Source: Todiramphus chloris collaris (taxonomy: Eukaryota; Chordata; Aves; Coraciiformes; Alcedinidae). From it: a stretch of 64,000 nt of DNA. The stretch is taken from the NCBI GenBank assembly GCA_025345505.1, contig JANVCC010009967.1, positions 1,904,248 through 1,968,247 of the forward strand. Reading direction: 5' to 3'. Under the pieces are notes generated by a model that saw only the letters and a list, made by a program, of their open reading frames with translations, searched no databases and was not told the DNA's origin. A program made the translations under genes and the position numbers. Positions 12,601-27,600 of the stretch are shown in pieces (positions within the stretch are counted from its first letter, which is position 1; each line of letters starts with the position of its first letter).

Positions 12601-15600
12601 CCCATCTGAGTTGTGGTAGTACACACTTATCATGCTCCCACATAGTGTGTGTTTGTTTTGGTGGAAGAAAGGTGCATGAGATGAAGGATTCTTTCCGTGC
12701 AGAGAAGAAGATTTGATGGTGAATTTGTGAGTGTTTTGAACTCCCAGTGGGTTTTACTGATCTTGCCACCTGCCGGGGTGTTACTATTGAATTCTCTAGA
12801 ATTCATTCAGCAAGGAAGAATATGAATCGAATAAATGATGGCTAATGTGAAGCTAGTCAGCTGAGGGAGATGTGCTGGAGAGCAGTAAAGAAACCCCAAC
12901 AATACACAGCTGAACAGTCGCAGTGTTAATGGAAACAAAAACATGTTTTAAATGGTATTGGATAAAGGTAGTAGTGGGAATGTTGTTCAGAATCAACTTT
13001 ACACATAGTTCCCAAGTCCTCTTTTCCTGGAGCAGAAAGAGTAAGCAATTCTGCCGTGATACTTCAGGCTTTTTTGTAAAGGGTAAAGGAATGTGACAAA
13101 ATGTTGAGGGTTTCTGTGAGGCAGGGCAGCAATTTTGTTCTTTGCCTGATGTCCATGATTTGCTTTTGTGCTCCACGTGCCGATCGAGTTTTAAGTATAT
13201 CTCTTCCTCTAGACTCAGTAGAAAATTTCATGAGCCAAGTCACTTGTTCTCTTTTTATGGGTGAATTAAAAAGCTGATAGAATCATTGCTTATTCTGAAT
13301 TGCCACAGGTAAAAAAAAAAAAAAAGTAAAATATTGACCATTGTGACCTAAACCATATAGATGCATCTTTTTAGAGTAGTGTAAAAGTGATATTTTTTTA
13401 CATTACAAGCATAAACTGGTATTACTGGTGGGAGGAATTGGTTCTCTGTCTCCTTGTGCATTTGACCTGTATCAGAAGATCAGACTAAGTTTAAAACCAA
13501 GTCAAAAAAGAAAAAGGGGGCAGGCAGCATGGTAGCTAGGGACAGCAGGTGTTTTTGGTGGTTTATCTTGGTGTAGAAGTGAGTAGTTTTCTAGCATTTA
13601 GCATGTGGGGAATTGGTTCAGAGAGATGATCCCAAAGTCAACTAATACTTTTCTTTTTTCTCATAATGGTTTTGTGCTCACTCACTGGTTTGTGTAAAAC
13701 CATCAGGGCAGGCAAGAGGGCAAAGCTTGTGATTACTGCTGAGGAAGACATCAGTTGTAGTAATTCTGATTTAAGTGGATTTAAGCTTCAGTGGGATTAT
13801 ATGCTCAGAATTTGGGTCCCAGCTCTGAATTGTGGTGTGAAACCCCATTTGCTCACTGATCTGTTAGTTGCTGTTAAACATAAAAAGTTTGCAGATACCT
13901 GGTGGGCATTCATAATTGCTTCATGGGTAACTTCTCAGCATTAGAGGACTGTGACTTCTAATTGTTTTAAGGACATATTTTAATTTCAGTAGCTAAGAGA
14001 AATAACTTTCTTAACGCGTAAATTTAAGAACATATTGATCTGTTTGTGTCAGAGACTATGAGCCTGCTGGCATCTTGCATTAATAACCATGATCTATGAG
14101 ATTCAGTGCCTGAGTTAGGGTTATCTTTCAGTGGTGAGTACTCACTGTCCTGAATTTTGAATTATTTTCTTTTCTAGCTTTGCATTTAGTGCCTTCACTA
14201 GCCCCACTGTTTTGGTGCTTCCCTTTGTCTTCATTAGGATGTGTTTTGTTGCATTTGTTGATTAAACTTGATTTCACTTTTGACAGGATTCATAGACACA
14301 GGTATATGAAGTTAAGGGAATCCACTTGAAATTCAGGTTCATTATTACCTTTCAAAGTGATTTGGTATAACAAAACCATGGCTGGCTAGTAGTCTTAAGA
14401 CTGTGTATGGAACTTCAGGAACAACATGATTTCTGAAATTTTTGGAGGTTCTTATTCCTGTTTTTAGACAATAGTTTATTGTGCCCATGCTGGTACAGCA
14501 TCTTACATGTGTCTCGCATGCTAAAACTTGGATCTTCTGCTTAATATGCTTAGGTTATTCTTTCAGGCTTTTGCACTTGGAAGGCTTACCTGTTCTAAAA
14601 TCTATTTGTACTTTCATTCTAGCTGTTCCAGCTAATCTCTCTATACCTAACGGCTGCCTCACTCAAAAATATTTCTGCTTGACTGTTTCTGTGATTTGTA
14701 GCTCCTGATTGGTCTTGTGGAAAGTAAATGTATTACATAGGTATCTCCTCCAGTGTCCCCAGGTAAACTTACTTAGTGGGTTCCACTTTTAAAAGGGTGG
14801 GCAGAAATGTAATCTGGAGTGCACTGACTTCTGTTCATCTGAGAGCTGCAGCCTTCTTATGCCATGGATCATCTTCTCAGATTGGGTATTTAGGTGAGCA
14901 AAGCAGTAGAAATGGTAATCTGAGCAAGGAGGTTCAAAGGCTGAGTTACAGTCAGTTGGTACAGCAGGGTCTGGGGCACTGTTGCTTATGGCACAGCAAA
15001 GAGCACAGCTTCACACGTGGGCTCAGTGAAGAGTGATGGCAGATGCCGGGTTGTAGCTGTTGTTGCCTCTTTCCTAACCTCTGTATCTCCAACTGACTGT
15101 GAAAAAAGAGCAAAGAGGGGAAAATGTCGAGATATCAGTCCTGGCCTAGTGGCAGACTTTGGTTCTTCTATGTTCTTGTCCCCCCAAAACACTGTGTGTT
15201 GCTGAATGGGAATCTTTCCTCTGCAGATTTCCATGGTTCCTCTGTAGGTGAGCAATTTCCATCTTGTATAGGATATGGGTAAACTCTTTCACTGAAATGC
15301 GAGTAAAGCTATCCTGCTGTTTTGATGCTTCTGAGAAATTCTAGAAGCAATAGATGGTAAACCTTTTAGAGGTCCAGAAATGTCTTTTAACACTTTGACA
15401 GTGAACTCTAGGGCAAAGGGAAGAATGACTAGTAAGAGAAGGAATAGGAAAGCCATTAAAATAGGATCTTCCTAAACTGATTTTACCATGTCCTGGAGCT
15501 ACTCCTCTTACTAAGTTTAGGTGGTCCCCTGTAAAGAAGGTGTAATTTTGACCCAGATTTGATGTTTGGACATCTAGCATGTTGGTGATTTAAGATTATA

Positions 15601-18600
15601 ATTTTTGTGCTCTGATAAACTTGTAGTTGCTTGGTGGCTTGTAATTACCAGATAATTCTGTTGTTAAGCGTGACCTCAGTCTGCAGTTCATGTTCTTGTC
15701 ATACGAAATATTCATAGTCTTCCTCAAAAAACCCCAACAAACTGAAAAAGACACAGACACTGAAGTCCTAAAGCAAAAAAGGAGGGTGGAGAGGGGATTG
15801 TGTAGATACATGCTGCAGGTAAGAAATAGTTTTTAACATGTAGATGTGTGCTTTGCGGGTGGTTAAGTAGTACAAAAATTGTCATACCTTGTTGGCAATA
15901 TGCAACATGTGAAAATAAACACATTCACTGTATGACGAAGCTTGTAAGCTGGGGCTGGTAACCACAACTGGAGGCAACAAGTAGTTGGTTTTGTTAAAAT
16001 ACAAACGAGTATTCTTGTAGGTGATAGCAAGGAAGTTGAGTAATTTGAATTGGGTTATTTTCTTGTCAGTAAATATGATTAAGGGGGAAGCAGGAGGAAT
16101 GTGTGGCTGCAGGGTGGAGAAAGCATAGGAGGGCAGGGGCAGACAGGTGGGCTGAGTCGGCGAAGAAAACAAATGGTGTATTTATTCTCCTCACAGACAA
16201 GGAGTGACAGGGAATTTCTTGAGAAATCGGAGTGTGCAGGGAGGCTGAGACTGTAGGGCATCTTAAGCAAGAGTGAGAAAGTAGAGACCAAAATTTTGGA
16301 CTGTGTCTAATCATTTGACAGTGACGGTCTCCTGTGGAATGGGGTTTTAGGTAAGTCCTTTTCTTGGCATGTGGAACGACTTCACTAGATATGGAAAAGA
16401 TAGCAAAGAATTGCAAGTCTTACTGAAATGCATAGTTTTAGATGAACTGTGGCTTACTTGTGTGTGCTAAGGAAACAAATTCTCCTGTGAGGAAATTTGG
16501 GAAGTACATAACATTTAACTTTAACTATGGTAGTTTTTGTCTTCAACCATAGTATTTTCTAATGTGACAGACTAGTGATTGGCGGCTCCTCTGCTGTTGC
16601 TGTTAAATGGTGTTTTCTCTCCTAGGGTTTGGACGTGGCAGAGGGAGAGGAGCGGGGAGGTTTTCAGCCCAAGGCATGGGGTAAGAAACATGCAGAGCAC
16701 AGATTTTTGGCAAGGATCAATCACAGTGGCAATATTAATTGACAATATTGCCACTGTATGTGTTAATATTTCTGTATATTTGATAACCAATATGGATGCA
16801 AAACTTCATAAGTCTGTTAGATGATTAATGGATTATTTTTGTCTTAAACAAGTATTTCTAACTAGACACACCCATACAAACCTAATGTATGTTTGTTCAC
16901 TCAGTATCTCAAACTTGGAGAACCTATTTGTACCTATCAGTAGCATCCACATGGTGCCTTGGAGGCTGAAAGTTCTGTGTGGTGCATCTAGTCCTAGGTC
17001 AATTTAAAAATAGATTTGTTTCAGTGTAATGAACAAGCAAATTCTCTATAAAACCAGAAAGTCTAGCAATTACAAACTTTCTCCTGTTTTTGAGGTTTCA
17101 TGCTTTAGCTGTTTGGACATACATGGACCCTAAAACAGAACTGAAATAAGTTGCTCTGCAGCTGTAAAGATTGTTCTCAGTCTTGTTGGAATAACTTGCT
17201 TCGTAGAAGTGTAGCCTTCACTGCTTTCATTCAGTGTTAATGACATTTCTTGTAATACCAGTGATGTCATGAAGGATCATTGTACTTCTCCGATAATCCT
17301 TCACGTTCATACTTGTAGATGATAAACAGAAAAGAGATTTTGTTTCAATGATCCTTTTTCACCTTTTAGCTGTGTTTCGGCATTTGTGTCAGGAGTGCAT
17401 GCTGATGATCCAGCTCCTGTCCTGCACAGGTCTGGTGCTCTGAAAGGACATTATACTGGTTTCTCATCAGTCAGATGCCTGCTGAGAAACTATCACCTGA
17501 GAGGGGCTTATCCTTGTACATCTAAACTAATGCTTTAAAAGACTGGGAGGCATAGATATGCTGTTAAATGCTTTTTCAGGAATTGTTGTTTTGGTTCAGT
17601 TTCTCTAAAGTAATATTTTTTTTCCCCAATCTCCTCATTCTTTTCTCATCTTACTTTTCTCCCTTTTTATCTGTGTCTGCTCACAGGGAAAAAATTTTGT
17701 TTGAAACCAAAACTATCAAGATAAATGATATGGAAATCGAGATGTTAAATCTAATACAACTTCAGCTAAAAATGATGACACTTGTGTTCACTGAATGACC
17801 CATGTGTTCTCTTCCATTTCTTAACTTTTAAAACTCTAGGACATTTAACCCTGCAGACTATACGGAGTCTTCTGCCACTGATGGCTTTGGGACAAAATCA
17901 GAGATTTGGGAGACTGGTCAGAATGATGCAGATGATGGAACTGGTAAGATGCTTCAAGAAGCGGAAGGATTGGAATGAAGACCTGTAGCAATTTGTCTGT
18001 TAGTGTTCAGTTAGCTTCTGAAAATGTGAATACATCTCACATGACACAGATGCAGCTTAACTGCTACTAGTGTGCAGAGCACATGCTGTAGCCTGAGTGA
18101 ATCTCTGGTTAGAATGAAGGGAAGGCAATTTGCCTTTTTTTTTGGTTTAGTACCAACAATCCCTTGAGAGACAAAGGGCTTTGAAGAGTTACTGGAAGAA
18201 CCTTGTGTGTGAAGAACTGTTTAAATATCTTAAGTACTGTTTGAGAGTTCATCTACTTTAGTTAAGGAGTATAAGTCCTACTAAAAGCAGTTGATCCATG
18301 GTCTTTGGGCAACAGGGTGTGAATATCTAAGCAGAAGATGAAAAAGAAAAGAAAACCTGTTTACAAATGTGAATCTACTCAATGACACTGGGATGGCTTT
18401 GGAAGCCCTACCTGTACAATGAAGGAATATAAGGATGTGCATCTCTAGGATGGAGGAGAATTTCAAGATCTCCCACCTTTGAAGAGAATTATTAACTAAA
18501 GCAGAAGTAGGCACTTGAATGGAAGCCGTAAGAGCAGTCTTCCTGTCTGAAGATAGAGGCAGCTGTGTGTTTCTGTATGAAACATTTCAACTGTGAAGTA

Positions 18601-21600
18601 GTGCTCTTGGCTACAGGCAAGGGTCGGACATAATTTGGAAGGGAACCACTTTATGGTGGTCTCAAGTGATTCAGAATTGAAGAGTGTGACCTGCTTGTCT
18701 GTGATGGGGAAAACAGGATACCTTGCTGCTTCCCACATTCTGTGACTGCAGGAGATGAACACAAAGGAAACCCTGTGTCAGGACGGAGAAATTCATTATG
18801 TTGTTGTCCACACTTGGGAACAATTGAGTGATAGGAGATATTTTTTTTTAAAACTCCAGTAAAGGGTAATTCTTCTGATCTCCTCACTGCTGAAGCCTAC
18901 TCAGATGGTATTTCATCAACCCCTGTGTCACATGTGGAAGGAAAAGATCGATATTGGAAGCCAGGATGTGCTTCATTGAGCTCTGCTGTCAGCCACTTGA
19001 GATGCAGCTTGGTAAACGTCATACAAGCCATTTTCCTCCTAACCAGAGAAGACAATAACAGACACAGAGTTCAGGAGGGCTTATAATACAGCTGCCCTGT
19101 CACTTTGAGTGCCTTCTAGTCCTGTGTGGGAGAATGGTCCTGAATATATTAATTGTTATTGAAAGGGAACTCTCTGCCAAATGTGGCACCTTACCAAGGA
19201 ATTACTTTTATGAGTTGGTGCTGTAGTGCAAACAGAAAGGCACACTTACTTTAACTCGTTACTTTTTCAAGTGTGTTTATCAGATAATGAGTTAGAAGGA
19301 CAGCTACTGAGTTCAGAATTCCTCTAGGAATACTGGTACTGTTTGCTCTGTGGTAGCAGAGGGCAGGCTGTGTTGTCACAAGTACTGCAGAAGCAATAAG
19401 GTTAACTAACTGAAGAAAGAAGTCGTAGCAAGAAAGGCATGAGGAGACTGGACCAGAGGTAGAAAACTCACTGGTTATTTATTAATGAATACAGCTGTAA
19501 GGCTGCGGCTTATGAACCACTTTGACTTGTGCTCCACTTCCTAATTGAACTCGGAATGTTTTGTGACCCTCCTTGATAATTCTCGGTAGCCTTCATGAGC
19601 GTCTCGTATGGCAACCTCTGTTCCTTCTTGTAGACATCTCAGTCTTCAGTAACCGAATAATTCTGTCTGGGAATAAGAGTAGCTTGGTGTGGGTAAACAG
19701 ATGCCTGCAAGGGTATGAATGTGTCTACACGAGGGGTTTGATGCTGGGCAAACAACTTGGTGGAAATTCAGAGTTAATGTGTGGAACTTCTCTTTGGATG
19801 CCAAGTGTGTTCTTGCTGGTAGTCTGTGCATGCGTCACAGATAACTGCACTGAACTTCAGTAACACCACTTGAGGCATGTATGGAAGGTTGGGGAGCATG
19901 GTATAGAGAAGAGAGTGTGAGAAGGTTTTTTTGGGAATTTTCTCTGGCTTCACCAGATTAATGGTTTTTAGGGGTATGAATGGGTGAGTGTCAGTGTGAG
20001 GAGTTCGAGCAAAATTGTTTGCTTGGTGGAATTTTAAAGTAAACTAATTAAGTGTGAATGTTCTTTTTGGGTGCTAAGTTCCCTTTTGCTGCTTATCTTT
20101 ATTTTAAGTGCAGATGGAAGAGGCACCATAACTAACAAAACAAAATTGTCTGTATGTGACTATAGGAAGAGTTTTAAATTTTGCAGTACTTCTTTAGACA
20201 AGCTGTAGGGGTCTCTGAAATCAGACCTCAGGCCAGAAAGAAGAGAGATGTCTTTGAAAAGAGTAGGTTTTAAAATTGAGTCATTTAGTTTTGTGCAAGT
20301 TGGAAGCACTTTCAACTTTGTGATGACTATCATCTTGAGGAGGCTGCAGCTGGGTTAGTAGTTTTAAAGCATAATAGAGAGTACTGGGAAGGAAGATGGA
20401 CGCAGTGGTAGGAGGAGAGAGACAAGGAGAGAGAGGAGGAGACAAGGTATGGGGCTGGAAGCAGGTTGTGCAAAATTGAGCTTGTGATTTGGCTACAAAT
20501 CAAGACCTGGTAATAAATAAATTCCCCATGTAGAGTTAGTATAGATGTGAATGAGGGTGATGTATATGTATGGACAGCCATAAAACCTGCAGTGGGATAG
20601 TGAAGGATGTAAGATAAGACTATACATAGAGGAAGGGCAGTCTGAAAATCCTTCTGTTTATTCCTCATTACCCAGTCCCATTTCTTCTTCCACCTTAAAA
20701 GAAAGCAAGCAAAATTAGCTCATCCTAGCTACTTGGAAAATCAGTATCTTTCATCTGCAGTACATTTTGGGGGAGATAACTGGGCAACGACCTGGAGAAA
20801 CAAAGCCAAACTGTGTAACAAAATGTGTTCTGAAACATCATGCAAATATATAAACTCTTGGTGGAGTTCTGAGTATTTAATAAGTATTGTCTAGGAAAGC
20901 CAATGGTATCCTGTGTTGCATAAAGTGTGGCCAGCAGGTTGAGGGAGGTTCTCCTCCCCCCCTACACTGCACTAGTGAGACCTCAGCTGGAGAATACTGT
21001 GTTCAGTTCTGGTCTCCTCAGAGAGGGACAGGGAAATACTAGAGAGAGTCCAACGGAGAGCGACAAAGATGGTGAAGGGACTGGGACATCTCTCTTATGA
21101 GGAAAGGCTGAGAGCCCTGGGGCTGTTTAGGCTGGAGAAGAGAAGCCTGAGAGGGGATCTTCTGCATGTTGACAGATACCTGAAGAGTGGCTGTCAAGCA
21201 GGAGGGGCCAGTCTCTTTTCAGTGGTGCCCTGTGATAGGACGAGAGGTAAGGGGAGCAAGGTGAAAAACAGGGAGTTCCACCTCAACAGGAGGGAAAACT
21301 TCTTCACTGTGAGAGTGGTGAGCACTGGAACGGGCTGCCCAGGGAGGTTGTAGAGTCTATTTTCTACAGACTTTCCAGACCCACCTGGATCTGTTCCGGT
21401 GTTGCATGCCCTGGGTAATGCTGTTCTGGCAGAGGGGTTGGACTCCATCATCTCCAGAGTTCCCTTCCAATCCCTACCATTCTATGATGCTATGATTTCC
21501 TCTTTATGCCAGTGCTGGGAAGTGATCAACATCAACATTGTAAATGAAAAAGAAATACAAAATATAGATGACCCTATATGTGCTCTGAAAGTGCTCTAGA

Positions 21601-24600
21601 AGCTCTTGTCCTGAGTTGTTGTAGATGCCAAAGGAATTGCAGTAGCACTGATGGAAGGTGTTTCTAGGTGGACCGTCATGTAATCCTATAGAAAACGTGG
21701 AGATAAAATCTAGTGTTGTTGGCTGAAATAAAAAGCAACTAAAGGGAAAATCTTTAATGGTTAATCTTTAAGTGTAATTGCATTCCAAATAATTCAGCAT
21801 CAGTTTTCCTGTATGATAATTTTTATAGAAGTAACATACAGCTGAAAGGCAAAGAGAAGGGACAGTTGGGAGGAAACAAGATGACCAGTCATCATCCACA
21901 ATGGAGTAAGCTTGAGCAACATGATTAGTATTTTCTTACAGGCATGCTGAGAGTGCAGTCTCTCCTTTTTCGTTTTTTTTTTTTTTTCTGTTTTTTTTTT
22001 TGTTTGTTTTTAGTGTATAAGGCAGAGGGAGATCCTGAGCAACAAATCACAGTGGTTCTTATAAATAAATTATGTAGGAGGCGGTCACTTCTAAAAGTAG
22101 TCTGTAAATGTGGTATTGTATTCTGGTATTTCACTGATACCTCTACTTTAATAGAGTTTCATAAATTTAACGGAAAAGCTTCCTTCATTAATGTAGTTAT
22201 GAGTAGCCTTAAATTACTCTGAAACTGGAGAATGACAAGAAATAAAAAATACATTCTAGTGTAACTCTCAAAGGGGAAAAAGGAAATTGTATAGGTTTTA
22301 AGTTAGAAGAAAGTTGTTGGTGTTTTTTTAAGACTGCTTTAGAAGTCAGAAGAAATGTTTTTAAGGAGGCATTCAGGTCATTCTAGAATATGTATGTAAT
22401 CCAGAAGGAAAGAATTAGTAAAAAAGTTTGTGATACACTAAAAAAAAATAAAAAAGACTTTTTTGGGGTTAATATCTGGGCTGATTATTAAAAAAAAAGG
22501 GGGGGGGAATCAGGTAGTGTGACAGGAAGTGCGGAATTGGAGGAAAATAGCTGAAGACATTTAACATAGTATCATATACTTTTTATTGGCTTTGTATCTT
22601 TCTAAAACTGAACTTGTTACAAAGAAAACAGGACGGAGTCAGCCCTTCAGGTTGTAGTTACTGTTGCAGGGATCCTTGAAAACGCAAAGCATAGCTAGTT
22701 CAGTAATGCCAAGGTGGACTTCGAACTAAAAGGGAATGGATGCACTTGTGTCCAGATTAGCAAGAGCATCCCATCAACAGGACAAAGGCATTAGCAAACT
22801 GGATTTAAGGCAGAGAAGTACAGTGAAATAACTGGGGCTGGAATGACCGAGTTGGGAAGGTAGAGTGTTAGTAAGTGACAATAATAAACTCAGCAGCTTG
22901 AGTAAACTAATGAAAGGGTGAAGGGTTGTGCTCAGTATTTAAAAAGAGTGAATGCACAGAACTATGGTAGTAAGTAGAAGCAACAGATAATTTTTTTAAT
23001 TAAATGTCAGGAAAATATCCTGAGTATTATTGGAAATAAGTCTCACAAAGGCTGGGGAGGGGATGCTCAAGAGTTGGTCTTCGCAAATTTGGAGCTCTAT
23101 TGTTAGGGTTCTGGCACCAGTGCAAGGTTTGTCTTCTGCAGAGGCAGGCCTTGCTCTGAGTGATGGGAGATAAACTCAAGCAGGGCAAATAACAGGGTGT
23201 ATTTCTTTAAAGAAAAAATACCAGAAGAAGGGATCCTGTGCTAGTCAAGGGAAGGGTTAGAAAATCAACTTGTTTCTCTAAAACACTTGTGCTTACTGGG
23301 CTTTTCCTACTTCCTAACATTTCAGTGGAAATGTGTGGATTAGTCTAGAAATTTGAGGCATTGTAGTAGTTTTGCCGTGCTTGTATATGATTATTAGTCA
23401 TGTCGTAGCATGTAGAAACCTTCTGGTTAGGGGCTGTTTGGCAAAATGTGAACGTGAGATGTCTCAGGCAACTCTGTATTGCTCCACGGAGCCAACACAG
23501 AGCGGATATCACCTTGCTCAGGACCTGCCAGATAATTTTAGATTCCAAGGTGTAAACCCCCTTTCCTCTCCCCACCGCGTGTGTACCTTCATGGTAGGCC
23601 TGTGTGCCGTGCTGCGTTAGTGCTGTTTGGCCCTCCTCTGCCCACGGTGCTGCTTTGCAGCGGTGTACAGGAGACCGTGCTCAGGTCGTGATGTCATTAG
23701 TATGAACTGGATTCGATGCTGCCTTGTCTCTGGATGAATGTGTCTCTGAGGGATCCTGGTTAAGTAAAAGGAGATGATTAAATCAGTAGTTCTTTTGGTT
23801 TTGGACTTGATCAAAGGTGATGATGGTAGCAGGAACTTTCCTGCTGGTGTTTTCTTCGCTTGCAGTTGTGTAGTTTAAATGAAGGCTTTGGTTGCTTGCT
23901 GGGATAACCTTCCCTATGCTTGTGCTGATGGTCAAGGCCTTCTGTCCATTTATTGCTCTTTCATGTCTGTGCCTGCAGTTTTCTGTGGAAGGGATCAGGT
24001 CTTTGCATCTGTAGGATCATTTCCCATAGCTTTCCCATTGCCACATGCTGCAGACTGCACGTTGTGTTCCAGTATTTGCGAAATAAACTCTGCCACAAGT
24101 TACAGGAATAAGTGTTCTGCAGCTACAGTGGAAGCTTATTGACTCTTCTGCTGCCTTTATATGAATTCTGTATGTCTTAAAGTAAAATTGCTCTATCGAA
24201 GAATGTGTTTGGGGTTCTTCTGCCCCAAGGAGAGGTTGGGAGTGAGCCTCCAGAGGCATAGCTTGAGTCTGGAATTTGAATATGTAGAAAGTAGGTTTAT
24301 GGATTTTGGAGCAGATGTTGTGGTCTTGTTTTGTTCAGTCTCTGTGAATTTGTGCATGAAGGTGGGAGATACCATGGGAGGGTTGAGTAACCTCTCGCTG
24401 TTGTTTGTGTCATAAGAGGAAGTTCTCCCAGTGTTGGGGATTAATCACTGTTTGTAGGCATGCATTTGTGCAAATAGCATCTGGTACCACAGTAGCTCAG
24501 AAATTCCCAAAGTCAGAAATTAAAGGGAGGGAAAAAAAAAAACCCTCCCAAAATTTTAAACCTACAGACCAGTTTTCTAGAGCTTCCCATGTTTCCAGAC

Positions 24601-27600
24601 ACCATCTCCTTGCTTTATGTTCCACTAATAATGAAAACAGGATTGCTTATAAAGCAGAAAGATTGAAATACAATGTTGTGCTTTTATCTTGTAACTGTTT
24701 TCTTTCCTTCCCTTCCCTAAATTACAATAGGAGCATGGAAAAACTCAATAGAAGAATGGACAGCAGAAGATTGGAATGAAGATGTAAGTGTACCTTGTTG
24801 CTTTGATTGCTTCATTATTTACCCTTCTTAAAGTTTCTGTGTTTTCTTCAAAGACTAAATGTTTGAAGTAATGCTTTGCTGAAAGCATCCAGTGATATTT
24901 CTTACTGTCTTTCTTGCTTCAATTCCTGTTTTAAGAATAGATATTTAGATAAGCTTTTTCTTTTTTAAATAAAATTGAATGAAGAAATACTTATTTTACT
25001 GTGTAGGTAGATAATAAAATTGGAAGTTTTATCCCCAGTTAAATATCTGTGAATTGTGGTTCTCCACTGCTCAATGCTGATGGGTTAACTGGATACTTTT
25101 ACAATTGTGTAGGGATTTAAAGATGTATTGTCACAAGACTTTTATGTAATCAGCTGCTGAAGCTTACTTTCAACTTCGGACTCCTCATTTGGTGCTTTTT
25201 GTTTGAAATCTGCATAATTCTTCCACTTGCTCCACTTTGTTTTCATAATATTAAAAAAAATATACTACTTCAGCTAGTAGTGTGCTGAAGTTAGCAATTA
25301 ATTGCTTCATTCCTGTTGTTTCATCATGATGTATTGTCTGAAGTCCTACAATAATTTTGTTTCTGATTCTGTATCAGGCAGGAGATGTGTTCTTGTTTGC
25401 AAAATATTTGACATTTGTGTTCACATGCGAAAATCACACTTGTGATTTTAAGTCTTCAGTAACTGTATTAAAGTTTAAGCTGTTCGGATAACAAATGAGG
25501 TAGCAAAAATGTGGAAAGGAAAGCTAGCTTTCAAAAAGTTTTTCATCTTTTAGAGGAACATTGATTATTTGAGTTTTATGTTCAGAAGAGTAAGGGATTG
25601 TCTTCGAAGTCATCTCCTCTAGACTGGCATGTCAGTGTTATCCCTAGAAATTCTGAATATTTCTTATAACAGATATGAAAACTTGTACTTGTCTAATGAG
25701 GGCTCTCTTTCAAGAAAAGTAAAAGAAACATTTAAAATTCCTAGGTTTTACTGACTTCAGAAACTGGCATCTTTTTAAACCTGTCCTCTGCTTCTCCGGT
25801 GTATGCTACAGGTGCACAGAGGGCTAAAGGTAGAGAAAATTTCTGGCCTTATTTCTGTTTGATGCTGGTACAATACAGAATTTGTAGTACAGGAGGGCTA
25901 CTGAGCCCTAGGAATAGATTTTTTTTAATTTTTTTTTTATCATTAATCTAGAGTATTTTCACATGAATCTTGAAAGATGTGCAGATGAAATCTCTAGCCT
26001 GTTGTTGCTTTTCAGTAATGTTAGTGTCCTGGAAAAATCACTGTAACCTAAGAGTAAGTTGTTCATGAGCTGATGTGAGTGAATTAAATGCTGAGCTGCA
26101 GACCAAAGCACACTTGGGGGAGAAGATAAAGGAAAAATTGAGTCATCTGAAGCGTAAGAATGCTGCTTGTGCCATTCATTATAGTGTTATGGAAAACAGG
26201 TCCACTTCATATAAACTTGGTCTTAGTACGAGTTAACTGTGAAGATAGGATAGGATACGTCCTTGTAAAAGATTTTGGGTGGATGCCCTGTTCCTGGATA
26301 CATTCTATGATTTGAACTTTGTTCTAAAAATAATTACATGCTATCACAAAACACATTAAGTGAATTAAAATCTACCTTGCAAATTTTGGCAAATAAAACT
26401 TTTCCAGGAGGACCATTATGAAACATGGTATCTAATCCCAGGCCAGATGCCATCTAATACCTTTATCAATGATTCATAAGTCATAAATAAAATCACTGCT
26501 TAATAAAATGAGTGGGAAATACAAAAAAAAAATATTGGAATGACTAATAGAAGTAAGACAATCCTGCAGCAAAATCTGGACCTCTACTAGACTTGGTCTG
26601 TTCAAGTGAAAAGTGGTTTAATATAGCCAAGTGCCCATTTGTGTTACAGGAATAATGGCATACCTCCAGAACAAGGAGCTGTTTTCTGGAAAGCAACAAC
26701 TGAAAAATGTTGAGGATGATTCAAAGAGAACAGCTCAGCTTGATCTCATAAAGGGCTGATGCTGTGTCAAAAAGCAATCGTAGTCTTTTTGCCTGTAGAC
26801 ACTCATCCCTGTCTTAGTCACTCTTGATGTATATTTCTGTACATTGACTCTCCTGAACTTGATTCTGAAGCATTGCATCCAATTTTCATTGCTTTTACAA
26901 AACAAAAATTGTGGAAAATAGATGAAAATTATTTACTGATAGAATTGGTTCTTGAGGGTGAGGTATTTAGCTTACTGAATCTGAAAAGGTTACTTTATTA
27001 ATATATAATGGGCTCTGGTTTTAGTCTAGCAGGTAAAGGCATAATATGAACCTGTGACTGGAAAATGGAGGGTCACATTTAAATGTAAAATAAACAATTC
27101 TAGAGCACGACTAATAATTAAAACAGCTGAGGAAGTTGATGTATTTGCTTTCTGTGGGTGAAAAGTCCAGGTGTTTTTCTGAAGAATATTTTTGTTTAAA
27201 TGTGGTGTTCTCTAGTCAGACACAAGTTAGAGCAGGTGAGTGAATTTTAACATTGCTGGACCTTACAAGGATTAGATTTTTGTGATCTAACAGTCCTGTC
27301 TTTTATCTTGATCTTAGTAGTTTTAAGCAAGTACAGTACGTGGTCATCATTCTCTTAAATAATTTTGGTGGAAAATAGTTGCAGTGAAAATGGGAGGTTG
27401 TTGTCACGGTTTAGGGTCAGGGCAGCTGAACCTCCCTCACTCCATCACCGTCACCACTGATGCTGTGCAGCAGGCACTGGGAGAGTCCCAGCCTGGGCCC
27501 CGCAGCAGACGGGAGCTGTGTTCAGGAGCTGGATTCTGGTACTGGACTCAGGAACACACAGACTGGGATCAAAGGCAGAATGGACAGAGGCCTCCTTGGG

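Larger units (their letters stand above)
17944..24730 (+). other. UBAP2 intron 6 (6.8 kb)
   Basis: Holds a + oriented CR1 piece (20894-21498), a T-rich tract (21966-22012) and an A9G9 run near 22492. As I recall the mammalian protein, about 22 extra residues are encoded between exons 6 and 7. I did not find a matching exon here. Confidence 0.8.
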
